A stretch of 63,480 bases of DNA from an uncultured Desulfobulbaceae bacterium (GCA_947311315.1 CAMZKN010000061.1:1-63480); one strand, 5' to 3'; positions 29,707 to 39,201 are shown, counted from the first letter of the stretch. Numbers and translations: made by a program. Notes: a model not told the origin generated them from the letters alone.

Positions 29707-29888
29707 ATCGACGACTGCTCCTTCAATTTCTAAGAAGTTCAGCTGTAATCCTTAACAACAATCAGTATCAACTTCGCCTATGCGGCCGAGGAAGATCGTT
29801 GTGTGATTACAAACGAATCCGTAAATTTTGATATCTTTTGGAGGCGGCGGGGCATACCGCAAATTCAGAGGCGGGCTTTTAACTAAAG

Positions 29889-29937
29889 CCGTTACCAGTG
29901 AAAAAACTGGTATTGTGGGAGCCACATCCAGTAACGG
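29889..29937 (-). promoter_or_regulatory. Predicted three-way-junction RNA in the TRAP permease leader
   Basis: On the minus transcript an outer stem CCGTTA/TAACGG (29932-29937 with 29889-29894) encloses two hairpins, GTGG-CTC-CCAC (29915-29925) and CCAGT/ACTGG (29895-29910). It lies between the TAXI gene terminator and the permease start, about 180 nt upstream of the ATG. It could be a leader RNA element. I could not match it to a known riboswitch. Confidence 0.4.
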
Positions 29938-29947
29938 GGCTGAAACA

Positions 29948-29988
29948 CAAAACAAAAAGTGTGCAGTCGTAATATACCGACTGCACAC
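29948..29988 (-). terminator. Rho-independent terminator after the TAXI binding-protein gene
   Basis: An 11-bp perfect stem, GTGTGCAGTCG (29959-29969) / CGACTGCACAC (29978-29988), with an 8-nt loop. On the minus strand CTTTTTGTTTTG follows. It should end most transcripts of the binding-protein gene before the permease. Confidence 0.85.
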
Positions 29989-30005
29989 AGATACACTACT
30001 AACTG

Positions 30006-30986
30006 TTACATCAAACCTGCTTCCTTGTAATACTTCGCAGCACCATCATGAAGTGGTGCGGAAAGGCCTTCCTTGATCATTGCTTTTTTATCAAGGGTAG
30101 CAAATGCAGGATGGAGTTTTTTGAATTGGTCGAAGTTCTCAAATACTGCTTTTACGATATGGTAAATAGTATTTTCCGGAACATCAGAGGATGTTACGAA
30201 GGTTGCAGCCACACCAAAGGTATTGGTGTCATTAGGAGTACCTTTGTACATGCCACCAGGGACGGTTGCTTTTTTGTAATAGCTGTTGTCGGCTACCAGT
30301 TCGTCAATCTCTTTTCCTTCAACAGGAATAAGCACTGCGTCACAGGTAGTAGTGGCTTCTTTGATGGATCCATTTGGAAAACCAACTACGTAGACCATTG
30401 CATCGATTTTGTTATCACAAAGTGCTTTGGACTGCTCTGCTGCTTTTAGCTCAGAGGCAAGTTTGAAATCTTTCTTGGTCCAACCCATTTTGCCCATTAC
30501 AACTTCCATGGTGCCACGTTGTCCTGAACCTGGATTACCGATATTGACTCTTTTGCCTTTCAGATCCTTAAATGTTTTAATTCCGGAATCGGCGCGAGCG
30601 ACAACGGTAAAAGGTTCTGAATGAATTGAGAAAACTGAGCGCAGTTTCTTGTTTGGGCCCTGTTTGGCGAATTTGCTGGTTCCGTTGTATGCATGGTATT
30701 GCCAATCAGACTGAGCAACACCCATGTCAAGCTCACCTGCTTTGATAGCATTGAGGTTGTATACTGAACCACCTGTACTTTCAACAGTAGCTCTGAGACC
30801 ATGCTCTTTTTTACCTTTATTAACCAGACGGGCAATAGCTCCACCTGTTGGGTAATAAACGCCTGTGACACCACCTGTACCGATGGTAACAAAAGTCTGA
30901 TCTGCTGCGACTACACTTGATGCAGCTCCGAACGCAGTCACACAACCAAAGGCAATTGCTGCCAGCAAAGATACTTTTCTTTTCAT
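30006..30986 (-). CDS. TAXI-family TRAP transporter solute-binding protein
   Basis: A 326-aa periplasmic binding protein. ATG 30986 is chosen over the frame start at 31049 because GAGGGGAAAG precedes it and it opens a signal peptide ([20 protein letters not shown]). The mature N-terminus [20 protein letters not shown] is the TAXI signature. [20 protein letters not shown] and [17 protein letters not shown] are also typical. The substrate cannot be inferred; glutamate or other carboxylates are known for some TAXI systems. Confidence 0.94.
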   Translation of the reverse strand: MKRKVSLLAAIAFGCVTAFGAASSVVAADQTFVTIGTGGVTGVYYPTGGAIARLVNKGKKEHGLRATVESTGGSVYNLNAIKAGELDMGVAQSDWQYHAYNGTSKFAKQGPNKKLRSVFSIHSEPFTVVARADSGIKTFKDLKGKRVNIGNPGSGQRGTMEVVMGKMGWTKKDFKLASELKAAEQSKALCDNKIDAMVYVVGFPNGSIKEATTTCDAVLIPVEGKEIDELVADNSYYKKATVPGGMYKGTPNDTNTFGVAATFVTSSDVPENTIYHIVKAVFENFDQFKKLHPAFATLDKKAMIKEGLSAPLHDGAAKYYKEAGLM

Positions 30987-31255
30987 ACTTTCCCCTCGTT
31001 TTGTTAATTGTTTTTTATTCTCCAATCGCAATGCAATGTAAGAGAACACAAGACGCTCATTGTAAAATATACAAAAGCGATATTTCTAACGTGTTAATGG
31101 GACGTTTCCGGCAAGATAATAAACCAGAAACGTCCTTTAAACATCACAACAATTCTGCAGAGAAGTCAAGATATTTTCCTTCTGCTCAATGAATTAATTT
31201 AATCCTTTGATAAAATGCCTTTTGGCGGGTAGGACACGTTTTCCTGGACAAGCTC

Positions 31256-31924
31256 CTAAGAGATTGTGCCGTCTTTTAAATTAAGACAGCGATCCATCTG
31301 TCCTGCAAGGGTTTTGTTGTGGGTAACCATAATGATGGAGAGTGATCTATTGCGGCAAAGATTTCGGAGCAGCTCAAATATGACGTTTCCGGTTCTGCTG
31401 TCAAGGTTGCCGGTGGGCTCGTCAGCGAGAAGCAGTGACGGGTTCATGATAAGAGCTCTGGCAAGAGCTGCCCGCTGCTGTTCACCGCCTGATAATTGAT
31501 TAATCTTGTGGGTAGTCCGGTGGCTGAGTTCAACCTGTTCAAGAAGCACTGTTGCAGGTAGTACCATCTCTTTTCTTGATTTACCTGCAATAAGTGCTGG
31601 CATCATAACATTTTCAAGGGCTGTAAAGTCGGGCAGGAGGTGATGGAATTGAAAAATAAAACCTATAGACTTATTTCGAAAGCGGGCGAGTTCCGCTGCA
31701 TTTTTTTTCAGCAGAGGTTCATCGTTGATGTAGAGTTGGCCGTTTGTCGGGCTGTCCAGTGTGCCGAGGATTTGCAAAAGCGTTGTTTTGCCTGATCCCG
31801 ATTCACCCATGATGGCTGTCATTTCACCAGTTTCGACGGTCAGGTTGATACCTTTCAGAACAGTCAGAGTATCTGTTCCGGAGTGGTAGGTTTTTGCTAT
31901 ATCTTCTGCTTGAAAGAATGTCAT
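31256..31924 (-). CDS. lolD: Lipoprotein-releasing system ATP-binding protein
   Basis: ATPase of the LolCDE complex that extracts lipoproteins from the inner membrane. It is 222 aa with Walker A GESGSGKTT, signature LSGGEQQRAALARAL, and Walker B LLLADEPTGNLD. It lies downstream of lysS and a lolC/E gene in the same orientation, an order common in delta-type proteobacteria. A MacB-like role is the alternative, but the LolC/E partner supports LolD. Confidence 0.92.
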   Translation of the reverse strand: MTFFQAEDIAKTYHSGTDTLTVLKGINLTVETGEMTAIMGESGSGKTTLLQILGTLDSPTNGQLYINDEPLLKKNAAELARFRNKSIGFIFQFHHLLPDFTALENVMMPALIAGKSRKEMVLPATVLLEQVELSHRTTHKINQLSGGEQQRAALARALIMNPSLLLADEPTGNLDSRTGNVIFELLRNLCRNRSLSIIMVTHNKTLAGQMDRCLNLKDGTIS

Positions 31925-32063
31925 TTAGTACCTTACTCCGTAAAATTTGCAACGAGAAACAAGAAAATGAGGGAAGTGTTTAATTGTAAAAACAGGTAAA
32001 TGTCTCCAAGGTACTTATGCCACTCAGGGCGGGCATTGAACCGAGTATCCCTATCGTGGGGTG

Positions 32064-33290
32064 TTATGAAAGTACCTCTGCCGGTTGAACCGTGGATGCC
32101 TTCCATGATGGGTAGAGGGTCGCCAGCAGGGTGATGATAATGGAACTTACGGCAATTATTGTCACATCCATAGGCAGCACCTTAATGGGGAGGGTGGTCA
32201 TCGGATAGACATTGGAGGGGAGTTCAATAAACTTATAACGGGAAAGGAGTTCACAGAGGCCCAGACCTCCAGTGACACCTAAGATCGTTCCAGTGATTGC
32301 TATAACAAGTCCCTGTATAAAAAAAATTTTCATAATGGACCTGGAGGTTGCGCCCATGGATTTGAGGATGGCAATATCTTTGCTTTTTTCCATAACAACC
32401 ATTACCAGCGCACTGATAATATTGAGAGCTGCTACTAAAATGATAAGTGCCATGGCGATAAACATACCGATTTTCTCAAGTTTAAAAGCGGCGAACAGAT
32501 TATGGTTCATCATCATCCAGTCTTTGGCGATAAAACTGCCGCCAAGCTTTTCGACGATTTTTTTACCAACCTGATCAGCATGATCCAGCATATTTTCTTT
32601 TACAGTTACCTCAATGCCATGGGCAATATTGCCAATTCCGAGGAATTGCTGGACGTCGGCCATGGACATATAGGCAAGTGAAGAGTCATATTCAAACATT
32701 CCAGATTCAAAAATACCTGAAACGCGACAGGTTTTTATTTTGGGAATAATGCCCATGGGGGTGAGTGGGCCTGAAGGAGAGATGAGTCGTATTTTATCTC
32801 CTCTTCCCACCCGCAACTCCTGGGCGAGTTTTTTGCCTAAGATGATATTGGGAATCGCTGGTGTGACTTCCGGCGTCAGGTCGTGAATGCTCCCCTGGGT
32901 CATTTGACTGGCCAGGCCGATAACATTCTCAGCAGTTGTTGGATCCATCCCACGAAGGACAGCACCGCTACCACCACCGCTGCTGCTGATAAGAGCCTGG
33001 GAATAGAGATATGGTGTTGCTCCGGTTACATCTTTGACGGTGAGTATCCGCTCTCTTGCCAGCTCGTAATTGTGGATGGAGCCACCGAGCTGCTGCACGA
33101 TAATATGGGAATTGACACCGAGTATCTGGTTGCGCAGGCCGTCTGTGAAACCGGAATATACGGCAAGAACGACGATAAGAGCGATAACTCCAACCGTAAT
33201 TCCCGCAACGGAAATAAGCGAGATAAGTGAAATAAAACCATGCGTATGTTTTGCCCTGAGATATCGCAGGCCTACAAACCATTCAAACAT
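32064..33290 (-). CDS. lolC: Lipoprotein-releasing ABC permease LolC/LolE
   Basis: A 408-aa FtsX/MacB-type permease: one N-terminal membrane segment (residues ~21-45, SLISVAGITVGVIALIVVLA), a large periplasmic domain, and three C-terminal membrane segments with IGMFIAMALIILVAALNIIS and LVMVVMEKSKDIAILKSMGA. The N-terminal FEWFVGLRYLRAKHTHGFIS is typical LolC/E. Only one permease gene is present, so a homodimer (LolC2D2-like) is implied. It starts 8 nt after lysS, so it is probably coupled with it. Confidence 0.92.
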   Translation of the reverse strand: MFEWFVGLRYLRAKHTHGFISLISLISVAGITVGVIALIVVLAVYSGFTDGLRNQILGVNSHIIVQQLGGSIHNYELARERILTVKDVTGATPYLYSQALISSSGGGSGAVLRGMDPTTAENVIGLASQMTQGSIHDLTPEVTPAIPNIILGKKLAQELRVGRGDKIRLISPSGPLTPMGIIPKIKTCRVSGIFESGMFEYDSSLAYMSMADVQQFLGIGNIAHGIEVTVKENMLDHADQVGKKIVEKLGGSFIAKDWMMMNHNLFAAFKLEKIGMFIAMALIILVAALNIISALVMVVMEKSKDIAILKSMGATSRSIMKIFFIQGLVIAITGTILGVTGGLGLCELLSRYKFIELPSNVYPMTTLPIKVLPMDVTIIAVSSIIITLLATLYPSWKASTVQPAEVLS

Positions 33291-33298
33291 GATATTGG

Positions 33299-34819
33299 TT
33301 AACTCGCATCAGAAGTATCACCCTTACCATCCTGCAACCTTGTTTCAGGCTTCAAGTGTGGAAATAAGATAACGTCGCGGATGGATGGCGCATCGGTGAG
33401 CAGCATAACCAATCGGTCAATACCAATACCTTCACCGGCAGCAGACGGCATACCATACTCCAGAGCGCGGACGTAGTCCCGGTCGAGTTCGGGATGAATC
33501 TCGTCGTCATCACCACGATCGTTAATCTGTTTTTCAAAGCGCTGGAGCTGATCCATCGGGTCGTTGAGCTCACTGAAGGCATTTGCCAGTTCTCTGCCTG
33601 TGATGAACAGTTCGAACCTGTCGGTCACTGACGGATCCTGTTCATTTCTTCTGGCCAGTGGCGAAACCTCAGTTGGATAGGAGGTGATAAAGGTCGGGTT
33701 GATAAGTTTTTCTTCTACTTCCAGTTCAAAAAGTTCCGTTTTCGCTTTGCCGGGGCCGGCTTGTTTTTCAAGTTGGATTCCTTTTTTCGCAGCAAGCGCC
33801 ATGACTTTTTCATCATCAGCAAGAATTTCGGCATCAATACCCGCTACCTGCATCAGAGCTTCGTCCATGGTCATCTTTGTCCAGGGCGGTGTCAGGTCAA
33901 CTTCCGTACCTTGGTAGGATATGTGCATGGAGCCGTTGACTTTTTCGCAGATGCCGGAGATCATTTCTTCTGTAAGAGTTATGAGATCTTCATAAGTGGC
34001 ATAGGCCTGATAGAATTCCAGCATGGTAAATTCCGGGTTATGTCGGGTAGACAACCCCTCATTTCTGAAGTTTCTGTTGATTTCAAAAACTCTTTCAAAA
34101 CCACCAACCAGTAAACGTTTGAGATAGAGTTCCGGTGCGATACGGAGATAGAGATCCATATCCAGAGCGTTATGGTAGGTCTGAAATGGTTTGGCAGTGG
34201 CCCCACCCGGGATGGGCTGCATCATCGGCGTTTCCACTTCCATGAAATCATGGTTGTTCAGGTATTCACGAATCAGGTGGATGATTTGCACCCGTTTTTT
34301 GAATATTTCGCGGCTTTCCGGGGTGACGATCAGATCAACATAACGTTGGCGATAGCGGGTTTCCACATCAGTAAGACCATGCCATTTGTCGGGCAAGGGA
34401 CGTAATGACTTGGAAATCATAGTTATTTCTCTGGCTTGAATAGAGAGTTCGCCAACCTTTGTTTTAAAGAGAATACCCTGAATACCGACGATATCACCAA
34501 TATCCCATTTTTTAAATGTTTCAAATATTTCATCGCCGAGGATATCTTTTTTTATGTAGATCTGTATCTGTCCGGTTTTGTCAGTAATTGAGCAGAATGC
34601 AGCCTTACCAAATTTACGCATGGCCATTATTCGTCCTGCGATGGAGTAACTGGCTCCACTTGCTTCTTTTTCCTGGGGTTCAAGATTTTCGGCTTTTGGC
34701 AGCAATTCTTCAATGGCGTTGGCCGGTTTAAAAGTATTGCTATAGAGGTTGACTCCAAGTTGTGCTAGGGATTCAGCCTTTTCTTTGCGCTGGGCAAGTG
34801 TCTGGTTTTCTTCACTCAT
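33299..34819 (-). CDS. lysS: Lysyl-tRNA synthetase, class II
   Basis: A 506-aa class II lysyl-tRNA synthetase. The N-terminal OB fold carries the anticodon-binding strand (GRIMAMRKFGKAAFCSITD). The catalytic core has motif 1 (FMEVETPMMQPIPGGATAKPF), motif 2 (RNFRNEGLSTRHNPEFTMLE) and motif 3 (GIGIDRLVMLLT). It aminoacylates tRNA-Lys in the cytoplasm. The gene leads a lysS-lolC-lolD unit. A terminator-like hairpin occupies its short leader. Confidence 0.97.
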   Translation of the reverse strand: MSEENQTLAQRKEKAESLAQLGVNLYSNTFKPANAIEELLPKAENLEPQEKEASGASYSIAGRIMAMRKFGKAAFCSITDKTGQIQIYIKKDILGDEIFETFKKWDIGDIVGIQGILFKTKVGELSIQAREITMISKSLRPLPDKWHGLTDVETRYRQRYVDLIVTPESREIFKKRVQIIHLIREYLNNHDFMEVETPMMQPIPGGATAKPFQTYHNALDMDLYLRIAPELYLKRLLVGGFERVFEINRNFRNEGLSTRHNPEFTMLEFYQAYATYEDLITLTEEMISGICEKVNGSMHISYQGTEVDLTPPWTKMTMDEALMQVAGIDAEILADDEKVMALAAKKGIQLEKQAGPGKAKTELFELEVEEKLINPTFITSYPTEVSPLARRNEQDPSVTDRFELFITGRELANAFSELNDPMDQLQRFEKQINDRGDDDEIHPELDRDYVRALEYGMPSAAGEGIGIDRLVMLLTDAPSIRDVILFPHLKPETRLQDGKGDTSDAS

Positions 34820-34849
34820 GATGGATACTCTTTGGAAGGTGAAAAGCTA

Positions 34850-34876
34850 TAAAAAAAGCGGCAGAAATCCGCCGCT
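34850..34876 (-). terminator. Rho-independent terminator/attenuator between thiamine pyrophosphokinase gene and lysS
   Basis: AGCGGC (34871-34876 on the minus strand) pairs with GCCGCT (34857-34862), and seven U residues follow (34856-34850). It ends only 30 nt before the lysS ATG. A TTGACA box at 34930-34925 (minus) lies upstream of it, so it may act as a leader attenuator for lysS as well as a terminator for the upstream gene. Confidence 0.85.
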
Positions 34877-34960
34877 GACTCAGTAACAAACAACTATATA
34901 GGAATAACCGGTTAAGTGTCGATCTGTCAATTGTTTTCGCCTTGAAAGACCTTCATTCGA

Positions 34961-35602
34961 TTACTTTAGTAGGAGAGTACAGAGCAAAGTTCCTCTTTTA
35001 AATGAGACAGAACCACTGTTGGCCGATAGGACATTGCTTATTCCTAGAGTGGAACCAAAGGGGATTGTATTTTTTTCAAGAGGATATTCAAAACCTGTTA
35101 AGGTCAATTCATAAACGTCACCATTGAGGGGTGTAAAAGATACGGTTTGTCCTGGTATTCCTTTGACTGTAAAAGGTTTGCCGCTATGTAGGATATGGAT
35201 ACAACAATCATGCGCCAGGAGAGATATCTGCATAGCGGTATATTTTTTACGGGCGGCTAGAGTTATGTTGGCAAGACTCATGTCCCATCGTCCACCAAGG
35301 GCGCCGAGCAATAGGACGGATTGAGCACCTTTGGTAAGCACCAGCTCAAGTGCCAGTTCCAGGTCGGTGGCATCTTTTCGGGTTGGGTATTTGCGTATTT
35401 CGATGTCCTCTGTTTTGTAGTGTGCAAGAACGTTAGGCCTAATCGAGTCAAGATCTCCCAGGAGAACGTCTGGGGTGATATTGAGTCTGTGGCAGTGATT
35501 TGCCCCGCCATCAGCTGCTACAATGAAATCAGCAGTTTTTGAAATGCGCAGTAGCTCCGAACTGTTTTCCAGTTTTCCATTTGCAAAAATAAGGGCTTTC
35601 AT
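34961..35602 (-). CDS. thiN: Thiamine pyrophosphokinase
   Basis: A 213-aa thiamin pyrophosphokinase that transfers pyrophosphate from ATP to thiamine. VAADGGANHC and DVLLGDLDSI with PTRKDATDLELALEL form the conserved N-terminal catalytic block. The C-terminal thiamine-binding domain has GFEYPLEKNTIPFGSTLGIS followed by NVLSANSGSVSF. It starts 9 nt after the SBF-type transporter gene, so the two are an operon. Confidence 0.93.
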   Translation of the reverse strand: MKALIFANGKLENSSELLRISKTADFIVAADGGANHCHRLNITPDVLLGDLDSIRPNVLAHYKTEDIEIRKYPTRKDATDLELALELVLTKGAQSVLLLGALGGRWDMSLANITLAARKKYTAMQISLLAHDCCIHILHSGKPFTVKGIPGQTVSFTPLNGDVYELTLTGFEYPLEKNTIPFGSTLGISNVLSANSGSVSFKRGTLLCTLLLK

Positions 35603-35611
35603 CTGTTCAAT

Positions 35612-36571
35612 CTATTCCATGTTTTTAAGGTACTGGATAAGAAAAGCGTCCATGATCAGGTGGATAATATGGTGGACAACGCAAACCACCAGGGCAATGC
35701 CAAATTCCGGGAAAAGAGTTACCTGAAGAATAATGGAAAGTGGCAGGGTTTTTTGGCCTCCCATAAAAATGATACTTTCCCGGCGTCCTTTACCGATCCT
35801 ACCAATACGAGTGATCAAAAGAGCTGTAACGACAAGTGCAAGATGAAAAAGAAATACCACTGCAATAATTGGCAGGATGGATTCAAATTGGGCAACAATC
35901 GCTTCTCTGCCTGCGCAAAGAGCCATCCATACCATCATTAAAATACCAATCTGGTTGCCGGTGGTGGTGTAGTCTAGAAAGGGAGTTATAACAGAATGAA
36001 ATATATTACGAATTGTTATACCTGCCAGTAGGGGTAATAAAACAAGGGTTGCAATTTTTATCATTATTGGCAGCTGGTCGATTTCGATAATCCTGCTATC
36101 GCCGGTAAATGAGAGGAGCAGGCTGAGTACCACGGGAATAGTGACAACGGCCAGTGAGTTGGCGATGATGGTGATAAGCAGGGCGTGGGCATTGTTCCCT
36201 CCGGCACTGCCAGTCATCACAACACCACTGCTGAGGGTTGTGGGCATGGCACCAACCAGAAATATCCCAAGAATGACCCCCGTAGACAATGGGAGAAAGG
36301 TGAAAAAAAGGGCAATGACAGGTGCCACGCAGAAGATGATCAGCAGGGCGAGCAATGTTCCTTTAAAATCAGCTAGACCTTCTCTAATCTGTTGTGTATC
36401 GAGGGCAATGCCGGAGAGAAAGAAGATTAAAACGATGACGCAATCCGGGCCGTTGTGCTCTTTGAGCCAGATTCCGGCTGTGACAAGAATTTTACTGGAG
36501 TCTGCGATTGTGATCAAAGACACAATAACGAGGGCGACCAGAAACCAGTTTTTTCGCATACGATTTAGCAC
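35612..36571 (-). CDS. SBF-like (bile acid:sodium symporter fold) transporter, YfeH/PSE type
   Basis: A 319-aa polytopic inner-membrane protein with about ten hydrophobic segments of the bile acid:sodium symporter fold (SBF-like group). FLSGIALDTQQI, GAMPTTLSSGVVMTGSAGGN and IIFMGGQKTLPLSIILQVTL are the conserved stretches. Its position just upstream of thiamine pyrophosphokinase hints at uptake of thiamine or a precursor, but that is inference only. Confidence 0.82.
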   Translation of the reverse strand: MLNRMRKNWFLVALVIVSLITIADSSKILVTAGIWLKEHNGPDCVIVLIFFLSGIALDTQQIREGLADFKGTLLALLIIFCVAPVIALFFTFLPLSTGVILGIFLVGAMPTTLSSGVVMTGSAGGNNAHALLITIIANSLAVVTIPVVLSLLLSFTGDSRIIEIDQLPIMIKIATLVLLPLLAGITIRNIFHSVITPFLDYTTTGNQIGILMMVWMALCAGREAIVAQFESILPIIAVVFLFHLALVVTALLITRIGRIGKGRRESIIFMGGQKTLPLSIILQVTLFPEFGIALVVCVVHHIIHLIMDAFLIQYLKNME

Positions 36572-36600
36572 TATGGGTTAGAATCCTTTTTGAAGTGTGG

Positions 36601-36771
36601 TTAAAAGCCTATTTTTTTTTCGAGTCGGGAAATTTCTTTTTCCAGTTCATCTTTCTCTTTGTCGGTGAGAGTCGCTTTTGCCAACTTTTGCCGTAGGGCA
36701 AGAATAACCATTTCTTCCCGATATTCAGAGCAGGTATAGCGGGATGTCTTGTTTTCCTGATTGTCGTTCAT
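36601..36771 (-). CDS. Small conserved-type hypothetical protein, 56 aa
   Basis: The ORF starts ATG at 36771 with GGGAG 9 nt upstream and stops TAA at 36601-36603. The product starts MNDNQENKTSRYTCSEYREE and continues as a charged heptad-like helix (LTDKEKDELEKEISRLEKKI), probably a coiled coil. It lies between the LytTR regulator gene and the SBF transporter gene, all on the minus strand. The function is unknown. Frame, Shine-Dalgarno and operon position support it as a real gene. Confidence 0.7.
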   Translation of the reverse strand: MNDNQENKTSRYTCSEYREEMVILALRQKLAKATLTDKEKDELEKEISRLEKKIGF

Positions 36772-36796
36772 AAAAGCACTCCCTTTGCAGGCACCT

Positions 36797-37507
36797 TTAA
36801 AGTAGTATTTTTTTCTTAATACGTTTGAGAAAATGTCTGCTAACGGGGATTAATTTACCTGAGTGTGTTTTTATTTTCGCCCGTCCCGCATCAAGGAGTA
36901 TTATTTCGTTTACTCCGTCGAGATTGATTAGAAACTGCTTATGACAACGCAAAAACGGGGTTCGTTCCTCCAGAACCTTAAGGGTAACTTCGGTGAAACA
37001 TGTCGAATCTTTTGTATTTATCTGAACACCCCCTCCATCGGTTGAGACAAATTCAACTTCGGCAAGTGGTGTTAATTTAATCCGGTTACCAAATGAGCAT
37101 GGGATGCGGTGTATCTGTTCGGCCTGATAGACAGGTTCACTTTTTTCAACTATGGTTCGGGAGAGTTTAGTGATAGTCTTTGCAAGTCTCTCACTGTCAA
37201 CTGGTTTGAGGAGATAGTCGAGGGTCTTTTCTTCAAAGGCCTGAAGAGAATATTGATCATATGCAGTAACAAAAACCACGTGGGGCATGATGTCCTGATG
37301 AACCATATTTAGCAGTTCAAAACCGCTGATAACTGGCATTTGTATGTCAAGAAACAGCACTTGTGGTCTGAGTGTGTTTATTGCTTTTAATGCGTCGATG
37401 CCATTGCTGCAGGATCCGATGACTTCTATGACATTGGTCTGTTCCAGGAGTGCCTGCATTTCTTCCCGTGCATGGAGTTCATCGTCTACAACAAGTGCTG
37501 TGATCAT
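36797..37507 (-). CDS. LytTR-family response regulator
   Basis: A 236-aa regulator. The receiver domain has LVVDDELHAREEM, phosphoacceptor Asp in VLFLDIQMPVISGFELL, and the Lys in LDYLLKPVD. The LytTR DNA-binding domain (~residues 140-236) has IPCSFGNRIKLTPLAEVEFV, FLRCHKQFLINLDGV, and the basic end SRHFLKRIKKKI. Its start overlaps the kinase stop by 4 nt. BtsR/YehT- or LytR-like; the partner kinase type suggests sensing of a small carboxylate or envelope state. Confidence 0.92.
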   Translation of the reverse strand: MITALVVDDELHAREEMQALLEQTNVIEVIGSCSNGIDALKAINTLRPQVLFLDIQMPVISGFELLNMVHQDIMPHVVFVTAYDQYSLQAFEEKTLDYLLKPVDSERLAKTITKLSRTIVEKSEPVYQAEQIHRIPCSFGNRIKLTPLAEVEFVSTDGGGVQINTKDSTCFTEVTLKVLEERTPFLRCHKQFLINLDGVNEIILLDAGRAKIKTHSGKLIPVSRHFLKRIKKKILL

Positions 37508-39201
37508 CGTTCTTTACACCCCTGTTCTGGTATTGTCAGTGTAATTACGGTTTGTTGCCCTGGAATACAGGAGATGTGCAGGTTGTGGTCGTCTCCGCAA
37601 AGGTTTTTTATTCGTTTTTCAACAATATTCATTCCCAGCCCTTTTTGACTCTGTTTCTCAAAGGCTCCACCATTATCTTCAATGGAAATGTGTACGAGAC
37701 CCTGGTCTTTTTTGGCAGAGAGACGGATTAATCCTGGTCCCAACAGGGTTGAAATGCCATGTTTGATGGCGTTTTCAACGATTGGCTGCAGGGTGAAGAT
37801 CGGTAGCTTTAAATGAAGAAGCTCCGGGTCACAATCGATTTCAAGCTGAAGTTTGTCTTCAAATCGGGCCTTTTCGATAATCAAATAGGAATTTACGTGG
37901 TTGAGTTCTTCTTTCAGGGTTGAGATGGTGCCGGTTCGTTTGAGGTTTTTTCTGAAAAAGTTAGAGAGATGCATCAGGAGATCTCTGGATCTGCCGGCAT
38001 CTTTGCGACTGATTGCAATGATGGTGTTGAGTGCGTTAAATAAGAAATGCGGGTTGATTTGAGCCTGGATCAGCTTGAGTTCGGCTACGGTTAAAAGATT
38101 TTTTTGTTCGATATAATGGGAATAGAGGATCTGGTCAGAGAGCAGTTTGGCAATCCCTTCACCTAAGGTCTTGTTGGTTACGAGGAAAAGTTTGTTTTTT
38201 GGTTCAAAAAGGTTGATCGTGCCGATCAGTTCGTCGTCGAGTCGAAGTGGCACGCAGAGCACAGAACCCAGAGGACAGTTCTCTGAGAGGTTGCATCGCC
38301 ATTTATTCTTGCCACCATCTGCGTACACTATTCTGTTTTCTCGAATTGCCTTTAATGTCTGGGTTGAACTGACTTTGTGACCGACATGATGATGGTCATT
38401 ACCATCTCCAACAAAGGCCAGAACATGTTTTTTGTCAGTGATTGCAACTGCACCGACGCCGGTTTCCTGATGTATTACCTGTGCTACATCCCTGGCTGTC
38501 TTCCTGTTGAAACCATGCCCGAGAATTGCAACTGTTTGTTCCGCCATTTTCAGTGCTTTTGCGGAAAAAGTAACGCTGAGTTCGTCGTACATCCGGCGTT
38601 GGTCGCGGATAATACTGACAAAAATTGCGGCTCCGGTACTGTTGGCAAGAATCATTGGCAAAGCAATTACTTTTACGAGAGCATATGATGCGGAGAATGG
38701 TTTGGCTACGAGCAGAATGATTGCCATCTGTAATATTTCGGCCACAAATGTTGTGAAAAATGCGACAGTGGGGCTGAGAAGACGGTGTTGCTGATAGCTT
38801 CGAATAAGATAAATATGGACGAGTCCGCCGACGAGCCCTTCCGCGCAGGTAGAAAGTCCGCAGGCGCTTGCAGTAAAGCCTCCAAGGGAAAATCGATGGA
38901 TTCCTGCAGTAAGTCCAACTGCAACACCCAGGACCGGTCCGCCGATAATGCCGGCAAGAACGGCTCCGATGGCCCGGGTGTTGGCGATGGCGTCATTTAT
39001 TGGCAGGCCAAAATATGTGCCGAGAATTGAGAATATGGAAAAGACAAAATAGAGGAATAACAGCTGCCGCCATCTCAGTGTATTTATATGAAATGAACGG
39101 AAAAAAAGTGATTTTGTAAAGAGATAGGCGATAACAAGAAATACTGACATCTGCTGCAGGAGTGCAAAAATATTGTGCAGTGAAAAAGTCAGTAGATCCA
39201 T
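37504..39201 (-). CDS. LytS/BtsS-type sensor histidine kinase
   Basis: A 565-aa membrane sensor kinase. Residues ~1-200 are the 5TM-5TMR-LYT module (NDAIANTRAIGAVLAGIIGG; GLTAGIHRFSLGG). A GAF-like region (~210-350) follows. The His_kinase domain has the LytS-type QAQINPHFLFNALNTI phosphoacceptor site, and the HATPase domain has PIVENAIKHGIS and GLGMNIVEKRI. It forms a pair with the downstream LytTR regulator. In E. coli BtsS senses pyruvate; the ligand here is unknown, although a 2-oxoacid-type TRAP system lies directly upstream on the same strand. Confidence 0.92.
   Translation of the reverse strand: MDLLTFSLHNIFALLQQMSVFLVIAYLFTKSLFFRSFHINTLRWRQLLFLYFVFSIFSILGTYFGLPINDAIANTRAIGAVLAGIIGGPVLGVAVGLTAGIHRFSLGGFTASACGLSTCAEGLVGGLVHIYLIRSYQQHRLLSPTVAFFTTFVAEILQMAIILLVAKPFSASYALVKVIALPMILANSTGAAIFVSIIRDQRRMYDELSVTFSAKALKMAEQTVAILGHGFNRKTARDVAQVIHQETGVGAVAITDKKHVLAFVGDGNDHHHVGHKVSSTQTLKAIRENRIVYADGGKNKWRCNLSENCPLGSVLCVPLRLDDELIGTINLFEPKNKLFLVTNKTLGEGIAKLLSDQILYSHYIEQKNLLTVAELKLIQAQINPHFLFNALNTIIAISRKDAGRSRDLLMHLSNFFRKNLKRTGTISTLKEELNHVNSYLIIEKARFEDKLQLEIDCDPELLHLKLPIFTLQPIVENAIKHGISTLLGPGLIRLSAKKDQGLVHISIEDNGGAFEKQSQKGLGMNIVEKRIKNLCGDDHNLHISCIPGQQTVITLTIPEQGCKER

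Noticed and set aside
29752..29945. c-di-GMP (GEMM) or cobalamin riboswitch upstream of the TRAP permease
   Set aside because: Some fragments (GTTACC, GCAAA) look similar, but the conserved core order is not met on either strand.
34820..34960. T-box riboswitch before lysS
   Set aside because: No T-box sequence or specifier-loop pattern; only a simple terminator hairpin is visible.
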